A stretch of DNA of 64,000 bases, taken from the NCBI RefSeq assembly GCF_024345855.1, contig NZ_JAGQBX010000001.1:62001-126000 (forward strand), in the 5' to 3' direction. This document shows, one piece after another, positions 10,211 to 19,712 of this stretch. Under the pieces are notes generated by a model that did no database searches, had not been told where the DNA came from, and saw nothing but the letters and a program-made list of their open reading frames with translations. The position numbers and the translations under genes are program-made. Origin of the DNA: Synechococcus sp. GreenBA-s (GTDB taxonomy: Bacteria > Cyanobacteriota > Cyanobacteriia > PCC-6307 > Cyanobiaceae). Positions within the stretch are counted from its first letter, which is position 1; every line of letters starts with the position of its first letter.

Positions 10211-11880
10211 CCATCTACGAAGACACCAACCCCAAGCGACTCCTCGACCTGCTCGCTCTCGTCAATGCAGGCGACATGGTCTTGCCTGACTTCCAGCGCG
10301 ACTTCGTCTGGGAGCCCAGTGCCACCCAGGCCCTGATCATCTCGATCGCCAACAGCTATCCAGCCGGCAGCATCCTGCGTGTGCGGGACCGGGACCGCGT
10401 CTTTGCAGCCCGTGCATTCGAAGGAGCTCCGCCCGCCAGCGAACATCACACCTTCTTGGTGCTTGATGGTCAGCAGCGTCTCACCTCCCTCTATCAGGCG
10501 TTCTACGGGAAGGGCGATCACCGCTACTACCTGAGCCTTCAGAAGTTGATCGATGGCGAGGACTTCGAAGACGCCATCAACTATCTGCGCATCACGCGGT
10601 CAGCCTTCAAGCGGCGAGAAGAACTCAGCTACCAGGCCGAGCATCTTCTGCTGCCCCTGGCTGTCTTGAAAGGCGGTACCGGAGCCTACCTCGACTGGAT
10701 GCTCAAGGTGGTGGCTACCCATCCCGAAGACCAACGTGAGCAGCTGCAGCAGCAGCTCCTGAAGATTCGCGGCGACTGGATCGATGCCTTCGAGCGCTAT
10801 GACTTTCCTGTCATCACCCTGTCCGCCGATACCGAACCCGCAGCCCTCTGCACAATCTTTGAAACGCTAAACCGTACTGGCGTCAAGCTCAGTGTCTTCG
10901 AGTTACTTACGGCACGTTTTTGGAGTCACAACCTTCGCCTCCGCGACCTCTGGGAGCAAGCACGAAGTGACCATCACTTGATTGAGCGCTTTGCAGTCGA
11001 TCCCTACTACGTGCTGATGGCCATCGCCTTGGCTGGCGGCAAAACCCCAAGCTGCAAGCGAGGTGATGTGCTCAACCTCACCACCGACACTGTGAACCAG
11101 TGGTGGCAACGGGTCGTCGATGCTCTTGCCCTCTCGCTCACGATCCTCCACGACGACTGCTGGGTGCTTGAGTCCCGCTGGTTGCCGTTCAACACCATGC
11201 TCGTGCCGATGGCTGCAGCCTTGGCCCGAGTCGGCGACAGCAAAGGCGTAGCCATCGGCTCCCAGCGGCAGAAGATCCGTCGTTGGTTCTGGTGTTCCGT
11301 GTTCAGCCAAGCCTATGAAAGTTCCCCCAACACCCAGAGCGGCCGGGATGTGGCCGAATTGATTCCTTGGTTGGAGAAAACCGCGGCCAATCCGCCGGAG
11401 AACGTCCGTTTCTTCCGCTTCAACCCCGAACAGCTGCGTGAGGTAACCCCCCGCCAGCGCTCGCTCTATCGCGCCACCATCTGCTTGATCCTCGCCAGTG
11501 GCGATCACCCACTCGACTTCCACAGCTGTGCCGTGCTCAACGAGAAACTGCTTGCCAGCAGTGGCATCGACGATCACCACATCTTCCCAGCGAACTTCCT
11601 TCAGAAGCAGGGCATCGACTCACGCCAACGCGACTGCGTACTCAACCGCTGCCTGATCGACAGGGAAACCAACCAGCGCATCAGCTGCCGGGCTCCTTCG
11701 GACTACATGACAGAGCTGCGTCAAGAGAGCAATTTCCCAATGGAGAAAGTGCTGTCCAGTCACCTGATTCCCCATGGGCCGGAATCCGGGCTGTGGGCTG
11801 ATGACTATGAACGCTTTCTCAGCGAGCGGCTGCAGGTTTTCACAGATGCTGTAGCTGCAGTAACCTCACCATCACTATAA
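10207..11880 (+). CDS. DUF262 protein with C-terminal HNH (GmrSD-like)
   Basis: This 557-residue protein has an N-terminal DUF262 (ParB/GmrS-fold) domain. It shows LPDFQRDFVWEP near residue 25 and the nucleotide-binding signature DGQQR at residues 87-91. The C-terminus carries an HNH-like DUF1524 signature: DDHHIFP with His457 and His458, followed by a conserved Asn in NRCLIDRETNQRI. This is the GmrS plus GmrD arrangement of type IV restriction enzymes, in which NTP hydrolysis drives cleavage, often of modified DNA. It overlaps the methylase gene by four bases. Its role here (nuclease effector or separate modification-dependent enzyme) is inference. Confidence 0.8.
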   Translation: MTIYEDTNPKRLLDLLALVNAGDMVLPDFQRDFVWEPSATQALIISIANSYPAGSILRVRDRDRVFAARAFEGAPPASEHHTFLVLDGQQRLTSLYQAFYGKGDHRYYLSLQKLIDGEDFEDAINYLRITRSAFKRREELSYQAEHLLLPLAVLKGGTGAYLDWMLKVVATHPEDQREQLQQQLLKIRGDWIDAFERYDFPVITLSADTEPAALCTIFETLNRTGVKLSVFELLTARFWSHNLRLRDLWEQARSDHHLIERFAVDPYYVLMAIALAGGKTPSCKRGDVLNLTTDTVNQWWQRVVDALALSLTILHDDCWVLESRWLPFNTMLVPMAAALARVGDSKGVAIGSQRQKIRRWFWCSVFSQAYESSPNTQSGRDVAELIPWLEKTAANPPENVRFFRFNPEQLREVTPRQRSLYRATICLILASGDHPLDFHSCAVLNEKLLASSGIDDHHIFPANFLQKQGIDSRQRDCVLNRCLIDRETNQRISCRAPSDYMTELRQESNFPMEKVLSSHLIPHGPESGLWADDYERFLSERLQVFTDAVAAVTSPSL

Positions 11881-11891
11881 ACTGTATCGCC

Positions 11892-12983
11892 ATGGATCTT
11901 GATCTAGCCAAAATCATCAGAGACGCTTACAAGAAAGCCATGGACGATCGCGGACACGTCAATATTTTGATTGCTGGCCGAACAGGCGTAGGCAAAAGCA
12001 CTCTGATCAATTCCGTCTTCCAAGGTGACTTTGCCAAAACAGGCGTCGGCAAGCCTGTTACCGAGGGAACACGTGAAATCAAAAAAGATGGCATTCCTCT
12101 ATCAATTTTTGATTCCAGAGGCCTGGAAATGGCCGATTACAAGGTAACTGATGAACAGCTTAGAAAGTTTGTTGCGGAACGTCGCAACAACACAGACCCG
12201 AGTCAGCACATCCACCTGGCATGGATCTGCATTGCTGAAGACCTCAGAAGGGTGGAAGAGGCCGAGCAGGATCTTGTCAATAAACTCTCTGAATTCGTCC
12301 AAGTAGTTGGCGTTATTACGAAAGCAAGAGCCGACCAGGGATTCAGGCAAAAGGTCCATGAAATGTTGCCGAGCCTGACCAACGTCATGCGGGTGCGTGC
12401 TTTACAAGAGGAGCTTGACGATGGACATGTGCTTGAACCAATGGGACTATCAGAGCTCATGCAGCACTCCATGCAGCTGATTCCTGCGGCCCACCAGCAG
12501 GCCTGGGCGGCAGCGCAGAAAGTTGATATGGAACTGAAGGCCACGCAGGCTCACCAAGCAGTTGCTACTGCGGCTTTATCTGCAGCCGGGATTGCGGCTG
12601 TCCCAATTCCTTTCTCAGATGCAGCAGCCATTGTCCCTATTCAAGTGACAATGATTGCTGTTATTACAGCGATCTTCGGGCTGCCCTTGTCCAAGGGATT
12701 TCTCACTTCCCTTGTGGTAAGTGTTCTTGGGGGAGGTGGTGGCGCGTTGGTAGGCCGCACAATTGTGACCAATCTTCTAAAGCTCATACCTGGCGCAGGA
12801 AGTATCGCTGGTGGCGCCATCGGTGCCGCCACTGCTGCAGCAATTACTACCGCTCTCGGCGAAGCATATATAGCCGCTCTTTGCTCACTGGTTGCTGCCG
12901 ACCCGAGCCGGACTCCAAGCGAGCAAGAGATCACCTCCGCCTTTACAAAGCAATTCTCTCTCTCATTGACCAGGGGTTTCTAG
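11892..12983 (+). CDS. Era/EngA-like GTPase with DUF697-like membrane tail
   Basis: This 363-residue protein starts with a P-loop GTPase domain: G1 motif GRTGVGKST at residues 29-37, G3 DSRG, and a G4-like TKAR in VVGVITKARAD. The C-terminal half contains hydrophobic Gly/Ala-rich stretches from about residue 220 to 320 that resemble the DUF697 membrane-associated domain of YcjF-type GTPases. It lies 11 bases after the DUF262 gene, in the same direction. Its base composition and codon choice (AGA, ATA, AAA) are clearly more AT-rich than the flanking genes. I infer that it was inserted into the cluster later. Its function is unknown. It could be an accessory effector or sensor at the membrane. 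Confidence 0.8.
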   Translation: MDLDLAKIIRDAYKKAMDDRGHVNILIAGRTGVGKSTLINSVFQGDFAKTGVGKPVTEGTREIKKDGIPLSIFDSRGLEMADYKVTDEQLRKFVAERRNNTDPSQHIHLAWICIAEDLRRVEEAEQDLVNKLSEFVQVVGVITKARADQGFRQKVHEMLPSLTNVMRVRALQEELDDGHVLEPMGLSELMQHSMQLIPAAHQQAWAAAQKVDMELKATQAHQAVATAALSAAGIAAVPIPFSDAAAIVPIQVTMIAVITAIFGLPLSKGFLTSLVVSVLGGGGGALVGRTIVTNLLKLIPGAGSIAGGAIGAATAAAITTALGEAYIAALCSLVAADPSRTPSEQEITSAFTKQFSLSLTRGF

Positions 12984-13038
12984 TGAAGAGTTCTACCTTG
13001 TCTTCTTTTGTTTTGTGGCTTCAACGAGTTGGAGCCGA

Positions 13039-16000
13039 ATGATCCCCTCCGTTGTAGCCAGTGAGCTGGAGCAGGTCGCCGCCGATGCCATCCGCACGGC
13101 CTTCCACCCCACCACGCCGGGCTTTGCGGGGCTGATCGATCGCTTCCTGGCCGACCGCGAGCGGCTGCTGAAGGGGCCCTATGTCTCGGTCTCCCTGCCC
13201 TTCCAGCAGGGTTCCGGTCGCGACTGGTTTCCCCAGATCCCACTGCCCTTCCCGCCCTACTTCCACCAGGAGAAGGCCTTTCTGCGCCTCAGTTCGGCCT
13301 CCCCCCTCAACACCCTGGTGGCCACGGGCACCGGATCCGGCAAAACCGAGTGCTTCCTGCTGCCGCTCCTCGAGCATTGCCGCCTGGAGCATGCCCAGGG
13401 CAGCCGGGGCATCAAGGCGATCCTCATCTACCCGATGAATGCCCTGGCCACCGATCAGGCCCGGCGCATCGCCCAGCTCATCCACTCCACCCCCACGCTG
13501 GCCGGTCTGCGGGCCGGGCTCTACATCGGCGCCTCCGATGACACGCCCACCGCGGCGATGAGCGCCACCAGCGTGATCACCGACAAAGCGGCGTTGCACA
13601 AGGCCCCACCTGACATCCTGCTCACCAACTACAAGCAGCTCGATTACCTGCTCCTGAAGCCCGAGGTGCAGGGACTCTGGGCTCACAACGGCCGCCTGGC
13701 CGATGGCCGCAGCACCCTTCGCTATCTGGTGGTGGATGAGTTCCACACCTTCGATGGCGCCCAGGGCACCGATCTGGCCTGCCTCATCCGCCGCCTGCGT
13801 GATCGCCTTCAGTGTCCCGGCGAGGAACTGGTGTGCGTGGGCACCTCCGCCACACTCGGTGGGCCGGATTCACGCCAGGCGATGCTCGACTACGCCGGTC
13901 AGATCTTCGCGAGCCACTTCGAGCCTGCCTCGCTGATTGAGGAGGAGCGGCTGAAGGCGGAGGAGTTCTTCCGCGAGAACAGCGCCTGGAAAGACGAAGG
14001 CCTGCGCATGCTGCCCCTGCCGGCCTCGGATCAGACCGATCAGCTCGATCCTGACCAAGCCACTTCAGCCGATCACTACCTCGCCACCCAGGCCAGCCTC
14101 TGGCTGGGCGAGACCTTGCCGCTCCCCCCGCAGGGCAACGTTCACGACCCCGGCTGGCGACTGGAGCTCGGCCGCCAGCTCGGCACTCTGCCGGCGGTGC
14201 ACAACCTGGTGCGCCAGGCGGCCGACACCTGCTCTATCGAGGAGTTGCTGGAGCGCTTCTCCCGCCAGCTCGGCCTTGGCGAACGCAATCCGCGCCCCTA
14301 CCGGGTGCTGCTGCTCGAAAGTTTGCTGGCCTTGATCGCCCATGCCCGCCGCACCACCACCAAGCTCGATGGCGAACAGGTGGTGGTGCCCTGGCTCACC
14401 CTGCGCGTGCAGCTCTGGCTGCGGGAGCTCAAGCGCATGGTGGCCTCGGTGGAATCCGAGCCCGAGCTGCGCCATTCCGACGACCTCGCTGGCGGCGACG
14501 CCACCCCCCATCTGCCGGTGGTGCACTGCCGCGACTGCGGCGCCACCGCCTGGACCTCCACCGCCCTCACCTCCGGATCCAACCGCCTCGATCGGGCCAC
14601 CAACTTGCAGGCCTTCTACAAGGCCTTCTTCTCCGGAGCACCCGAGCTCCGCTACCTCTTCCCCCAGGGGCCAGACCCTGCCGCCGCTACCTGTAGCCAT
14701 CAGCTCTGCGCCAGCTGCCTGTCGTTTCACTCCTTCAAAGACCTGGCGCAGGCCACAGCCGCCGGCAACCAGCCGGTTTGCCAGGCCTGCCAGAGCAAGG
14801 AGCTGCTACCCGTCGACATGCCGGACTGCGCCTATGTGGATGAGAACAACCATCCGCGCATCAGCCGCGACTGTCCCTACTGCCACGCCACCGACAGCCT
14901 GCTGCTGATCGGTTCCTCGGCCGCCAACCTCACCAGCACCTGGAGCGCCTCGCTCTATGCCTCCACCTTCAACAGCGACAAGCGCCTGCTGGCCTTCTCC
15001 GATTCGGTGCAGGATGCCGCCCACCGCGCCGGCTTCATCGCTGCCCGCGCCTACCGCACCTCCTTCCGCACCGCCCTCACCCGCACCGTGCAGGAGCACG
15101 ACCGGCAGGGCAGCCCGCCGCTGCGGCTCGATCAACTCCAGGAGCAGCTGATCAGCGATTGGCAGCGGCGCCTCCCCAACCCCGTGGACTTCGCGGCCAC
15201 CTTCATCCCCCACGATCTCGAGTGGCTGCGCGATTGGGATGTCATGCAGCAGCAGCTCATCCCATCGCTGGATCCGAACAGCCTGCTGCTGCGCTACGTG
15301 GCCGATCGCTTGCGCTGGGAAGTGGCGGCCGAATTCGGCTACCGCGCCCGTCTTGGCGCCTCGGTGGAGCAGGCCGGGGCGCTTGCCGCCGCCGTGGATC
15401 CGGCCGCCGTCAACCGCCTGCTACCGCCCCTGCTAAGCCGTCTGCAGAACGAGATCGAGCCCCTGCGGGGCCTGCGGCTCGGGCCGCTGCAGCAGCTGGT
15501 GGTGGGGCTGTTGCAACACCTGCGCCAACGCGGCGCAGTGGTGCTACCCGAGCTCGTCGGCCGAGAAGGCAAGGGGTCGGAATACCTGGAAAGCGGCGGC
15601 GTCAACACCTATCCCTTTAACCAGATCCCCTATCTACCGGGCTTCGGGCGGGCCTCGATCCGGCCGCTCTTTCTCACCAGCTTCCGCGGCAAGGGGGGCT
15701 TCGAGCAGCTGGTGCGCGAGAGCGGCCGGCCCACCTGGGCGCAGCACTGGCTGCAGCGCACACTCTCCGCCGCCTCAGCCAGCGGCGCGCCACCGACCCT
15801 GGATGCCGAGCAGCAAAAAGAAGCCCTCAACGCCGTGGTGAACGCCCTCACCGAAGCTGGCCTGCTGCAACAGTTCAACGGCGGGCGGGGTGAGCGCATC
15901 TGGGGCATTCCTCCCGCCGCCATCACCGTGAGCAGTGAGGGCCATCCCGTGCGCTGCGAGCACTGCAGTGATCAACACAGCGTGCCCACCGAGCAGCTCA

Positions 16001-19000
16001 GCCTCTGGGATGGCCTGCCCTGCCAGGTACGCCATTGCACCGGTAGCTATCGCCCCGATCCCCGCGGTGGGCTGCCCCTCTACCACCGCCTCTACAGCCG
16101 CGGCGAGGTGCACCGCATCGTGGCCCGCGAGCACACCGGTCTGCTGGAGCGGGCCGATCGCGAGCGGCTCGAAACCCAGTTCATCCGCGGCGAGTACCGC
16201 AGCGATCCCAACCTGCTCTCGGCCACCTCCACCCTGGAGATGGGCATCAACATCGGCGATCTCTCCACCGTGCTGCTCGCCTCCGTGCCACCGGAGCCCG
16301 CCAACTACCTGCAGCGCATCGGTCGCGCCGGTCGCCGCGACGGCAACGCCCTGGTGGGCACCCTGGTCACGGGCACCGCCCACGACCTCTACTTCTTCGC
16401 CGATCCACGCGAGATGCTGCAGGGGCAGGTGAACCCGCCCGGCTGTTATCTCGATGCCGCCGCCATCCTGCGCCGCCAGTTGCTCGCCTACAGCCTCGAT
16501 CGCTGGGTGGCCAGTGGCCTGGATCACCTGGCTTTACCGCGCAAACTCAAGCCGGTGCTTGATGGGGTGGAGCAGGCCGCTGGCGGCACCGTCCCGCCCC
16601 TGTTTCCCTACACCTGGCTGGAGTGGGTGCAGGCCCATCAGATCGATCTGCTGGAGCGTTTCCTGGCGCTCTTCGGGGAGGAGGTGCAGCCCGCCAGCCG
16701 CGACAACCTGCGCCACTTCCTGCTCACTCCTGCCGAATCAGGCGGTGCCGGCTCCTTTGAGGCTCCCTTTGCCGAAGAGCTTCTCGCCCGTCTGCGGGAT
16801 CTGGTGGCCGAACGAAAGCGCCTCGGTGCTGAGGCCCGCAAGTTGCGCGATCGCTACAACAAGTTCTGCGAGCGGCCCGAGGACAGCCTCACCCTCGAGG
16901 AGAAGGAAGCCAAGGATTCGATTCGCCGCGAGCAGGGCGCCTACAACCAGCTGCGCAGGGAGCTTGATGGCCGCCCCCTGCTGGCGATGCTCACCGATGA
17001 GGGCTTCCTGCCCAACTACGCCTTCCCGGAAGCGGGTGTGACGCTCAAGTCGGTGCTCTGGCGCAAGTTGCCAGGCCGCACGGGCGATGGCCGCCGCAGT
17101 GAGGAGTTGCCGGCCCTGAGCTACGAACGCCCCGCCAACGTGGCCATCCGCGAACTGGTGCCCGATGGCCAGTTCTATGCCCAGGGCCGGCGCGTGCGGG
17201 TTGATCAGGTCGACCCGAACCTCAACAAACCCGAGCGCTGGCGCTTCTGCCCCTCCTGCTCCCACGCCAGCCGCGAAACCGACGACGACTTCGGCCGCAG
17301 AGAATGCCCCCGCTGCGGCCACAGCGGTTACGCGGACCATGGCCAGATCAAGGAGATGGCCCGCCTGCGCCAGGTGCAGGCCACCACGGAAGACGCCCGC
17401 AGCCGTTTCGGCGATGACAGCGAGGAACGCAACCCGCTCTTCTTCCACAGCGAGCTGCTGATCCTCCCGGACCACAGCCGCCGCGAGATCTCGCTGGCGA
17501 TCGCCGATGAGGAGTTTCCCTTCGGCGCCGAATACCTGGCCAGCACCACCTTCCGCGAGATCAACTTCGGCGAGCAGGCGATGGTGGGCGCTACCCACGC
17601 GATCGCCGGCAAGTCCCTCAAGGTGAAGGGCTTCGAGCTCTGCCGCCAATGCGGCAAGGTGCAGCGCGGCAAGCCCAAGGGCAGCAACCACACCTGGGCC
17701 TGCAAGTTCCGCGACAAGCCCGAGGACGCCCAGCTGCGCCAGCTGCTGTTCATGTATCGGGAGTTCAGCTCCGAGGCCCTGCGCTTCCTGCTGCCCGGCG
17801 CCAGCTTCTGGGATGAGGCCGGCCAGCCCTCCTTTGTGGGCGCTCTGCACCTCGGCCTGCGCCAGCGCTTCGGTGGCAAGGTGGATCACCTGCAATCGGC
17901 CCTCGGCGAAGAACCCCAGCCCGGCAGCCAGCAGCGCAAAACCTTCCTCTATCTCTACGACTCGGTGCCCGGCGGTACTGGCTACGTGCGCCAACTGATC
18001 GAGGCCGGTGGCCAGGATCTGCGCGAAGTGTTCGATCGTTCGCTCCAAGCACTGCAGGCCTGTTCCTGCAGCGATGGCTGCTACCGCTGCCTCTACAGGT
18101 ACCGGCAGCGCTTCGATCGCCAGCGCACCAGCAAGCGCCGCGCCATCGAGCAGTTGCAGCTGATCCTGCGCCGCTGGCAGGAGCTGCAGCCTTCCGAGCG
18201 CAGCCTCTCGGAGGTGGTGCTCAACACCCGCGCCGAGAGCGAGCTGGAGCTGCGCTTCATCGAGAAGCTGCGCGAGGGCAAAGGCGCCCCGCCGGGCATG
18301 AACGTGACCCTGCGCGATGACTACATCAAGGGGAACAAGGGCTACCTGCTCACCTTCAGCAGCGACCAGGGCCTCAATGGCAGTCCAATCGTGGTGAGCT
18401 GGAAGGTGGAGCAGCAGGTGCCGATCGGGGAAGCCGAGGGGGTTCGCGCCTTCTCCAGAGCGGACTTCCTGCTCACACCCACCGCAGGCGGCAAACCGAT
18501 CGCCATCTACACCGATGGTTGGGAGTTCCATCGCGGTCGGCTCGCCACCGATGCCGAGCAGCGCATGGCCCTGCAGCGCAGCGGCAAGTACCTCTTCTGG
18601 GCCCTCAGCTGGGACGACGTGGTGGAGGTCACCCCCACAGCCCAGAAACCCCTGGAGCCCAATGGCCTGGCGGTGGGTGTGGTGCCGGCCTTCGCCAGCA
18701 AACCGGAGTCCTTCAGCGAGCGCTGGTGGCCCCAGTCCCTCCTGGATCCGCCCCACAGGCCGCCGCAGCTGATGCCCCGGGAAGCCCAGCTGGCGAGCAG
18801 TTTCCAGCTGCTCATGGCCTATCTCGCCAACCCTTCCGAGGCGATCTGGCAGGGCATGGCCCAGCAGTTCTGCCTGGCCCAGGCCTCACCGCTGGCCATT
18901 GATTCCCCTGAACTCATCGCCGCCAGCGCCGCTCTCCACCTGGCTTCCCATGTGCAGGAGTGGATTTCCTCAGAACCCTCGCGCCGGATCGGTCAGCACC

Positions 19001-19629
19001 TCACCCCCGCGCCCGGGCTGCAGATCCTCAATCTGGTCGATCTCGATCGCCATGCACCCGAGCGCCGCCATCCCGCCGCCAGCTTCCGCATCATCCACTT
19101 TCAGAGCGATCCTTCCCTCACGGAGCCGCAGCTGCAGGCCGCCTGGCGTGAATGGTTGCGCCAGGGCAATCTCTTTCAGTTCCTGCCCCATCTCCTGCTC
19201 TCCACCCCGGGCTGGAGTGGGGCCCAGGAGCCTTCTGCCATCGATCCACCTCAGGTATGGATCCCGCGGGAATCTGCTGGTGATGGCGCCCCAGACGTTG
19301 CCGATCAGGCTGGCCTCGCAGCCGAGCGTCAAGAGGCGTGGGCGGAGCTGATCCGTCTTGCACCCCAGCCGGCCAAACCCCTGCTTAAGGCCCTGGCTAC
19401 CGCCCTGCAGGCCAGCGATCACCCCATGCCCGAACCCGGCTTCGAACTGGAGGGTTCACGGGGCGAAGTGTTGGCCATGGCGGAGCTGGCCTGGCCCGAT
19501 CAGCAGCTGGCTGTGGTGGATCCGGCCGATGCCCGGGCGTTCGCGGAGGCGGGCTGGCAGTGCTGGTCGTTGGAGGATCATCCAGAGACCACCGCCACGG
19601 CCATTCGCCAGGTGCTGGCTTCCTCCTGA
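13039..19629 (+). CDS. Giant DEAH helicase with DUF1998 (DruE/DrmAB-like) and nuclease-like C-terminus
   Basis: This protein is 2196 residues from ATG at 13039, which is preceded by GGAG; a GTG 24 bases upstream is less likely. Walker A ATGTGSGKT is at 95-103 and DEFH at 233-236. Motif III is GTSATLGG. The second RecA domain has SATSTLEMGINIGDL and QRIGRAGRRDG. Several CxxC pairs in the middle suggest zinc binding. The DUF1998 signature, with Cys1675, 1677, 1681 and 1684 in CSCSDGCYRC, follows YDSVPGGTGYVRQLI. Beyond it, ADFLL (Asp1809) and TDGWEFH (1825-1831) resemble a Vsr/DUF559 nuclease core. DISARM normally has helicase DrmA and DUF1998 DrmB as separate genes. Druantia DruE has both in one large protein, so this gene is closest in build to DruE. 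Confidence 0.82.
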   Translation: MIPSVVASELEQVAADAIRTAFHPTTPGFAGLIDRFLADRERLLKGPYVSVSLPFQQGSGRDWFPQIPLPFPPYFHQEKAFLRLSSASPLNTLVATGTGSGKTECFLLPLLEHCRLEHAQGSRGIKAILIYPMNALATDQARRIAQLIHSTPTLAGLRAGLYIGASDDTPTAAMSATSVITDKAALHKAPPDILLTNYKQLDYLLLKPEVQGLWAHNGRLADGRSTLRYLVVDEFHTFDGAQGTDLACLIRRLRDRLQCPGEELVCVGTSATLGGPDSRQAMLDYAGQIFASHFEPASLIEEERLKAEEFFRENSAWKDEGLRMLPLPASDQTDQLDPDQATSADHYLATQASLWLGETLPLPPQGNVHDPGWRLELGRQLGTLPAVHNLVRQAADTCSIEELLERFSRQLGLGERNPRPYRVLLLESLLALIAHARRTTTKLDGEQVVVPWLTLRVQLWLRELKRMVASVESEPELRHSDDLAGGDATPHLPVVHCRDCGATAWTSTALTSGSNRLDRATNLQAFYKAFFSGAPELRYLFPQGPDPAAATCSHQLCASCLSFHSFKDLAQATAAGNQPVCQACQSKELLPVDMPDCAYVDENNHPRISRDCPYCHATDSLLLIGSSAANLTSTWSASLYASTFNSDKRLLAFSDSVQDAAHRAGFIAARAYRTSFRTALTRTVQEHDRQGSPPLRLDQLQEQLISDWQRRLPNPVDFAATFIPHDLEWLRDWDVMQQQLIPSLDPNSLLLRYVADRLRWEVAAEFGYRARLGASVEQAGALAAAVDPAAVNRLLPPLLSRLQNEIEPLRGLRLGPLQQLVVGLLQHLRQRGAVVLPELVGREGKGSEYLESGGVNTYPFNQIPYLPGFGRASIRPLFLTSFRGKGGFEQLVRESGRPTWAQHWLQRTLSAASASGAPPTLDAEQQKEALNAVVNALTEAGLLQQFNGGRGERIWGIPPAAITVSSEGHPVRCEHCSDQHSVPTEQLSLWDGLPCQVRHCTGSYRPDPRGGLPLYHRLYSRGEVHRIVAREHTGLLERADRERLETQFIRGEYRSDPNLLSATSTLEMGINIGDLSTVLLASVPPEPANYLQRIGRAGRRDGNALVGTLVTGTAHDLYFFADPREMLQGQVNPPGCYLDAAAILRRQLLAYSLDRWVASGLDHLALPRKLKPVLDGVEQAAGGTVPPLFPYTWLEWVQAHQIDLLERFLALFGEEVQPASRDNLRHFLLTPAESGGAGSFEAPFAEELLARLRDLVAERKRLGAEARKLRDRYNKFCERPEDSLTLEEKEAKDSIRREQGAYNQLRRELDGRPLLAMLTDEGFLPNYAFPEAGVTLKSVLWRKLPGRTGDGRRSEELPALSYERPANVAIRELVPDGQFYAQGRRVRVDQVDPNLNKPERWRFCPSCSHASRETDDDFGRRECPRCGHSGYADHGQIKEMARLRQVQATTEDARSRFGDDSEERNPLFFHSELLILPDHSRREISLAIADEEFPFGAEYLASTTFREINFGEQAMVGATHAIAGKSLKVKGFELCRQCGKVQRGKPKGSNHTWACKFRDKPEDAQLRQLLFMYREFSSEALRFLLPGASFWDEAGQPSFVGALHLGLRQRFGGKVDHLQSALGEEPQPGSQQRKTFLYLYDSVPGGTGYVRQLIEAGGQDLREVFDRSLQALQACSCSDGCYRCLYRYRQRFDRQRTSKRRAIEQLQLILRRWQELQPSERSLSEVVLNTRAESELELRFIEKLREGKGAPPGMNVTLRDDYIKGNKGYLLTFSSDQGLNGSPIVVSWKVEQQVPIGEAEGVRAFSRADFLLTPTAGGKPIAIYTDGWEFHRGRLATDAEQRMALQRSGKYLFWALSWDDVVEVTPTAQKPLEPNGLAVGVVPAFASKPESFSERWWPQSLLDPPHRPPQLMPREAQLASSFQLLMAYLANPSEAIWQGMAQQFCLAQASPLAIDSPELIAASAALHLASHVQEWISSEPSRRIGQHLTPAPGLQILNLVDLDRHAPERRHPAASFRIIHFQSDPSLTEPQLQAAWREWLRQGNLFQFLPHLLLSTPGWSGAQEPSAIDPPQVWIPRESAGDGAPDVADQAGLAAERQEAWAELIRLAPQPAKPLLKALATALQASDHPMPEPGFELEGSRGEVLAMAELAWPDQQLAVVDPADARAFAEAGWQCWSLEDHPETTATAIRQVLASS

Positions 19630-19712
19630 TCCCAGCCAGCCAAATCGTCCGTCTCGCCTCCAACCCCCTCGACTTTCTCGCCCGAGACCGTTTCCACCTT
19701 CTCTCCCCAGTC

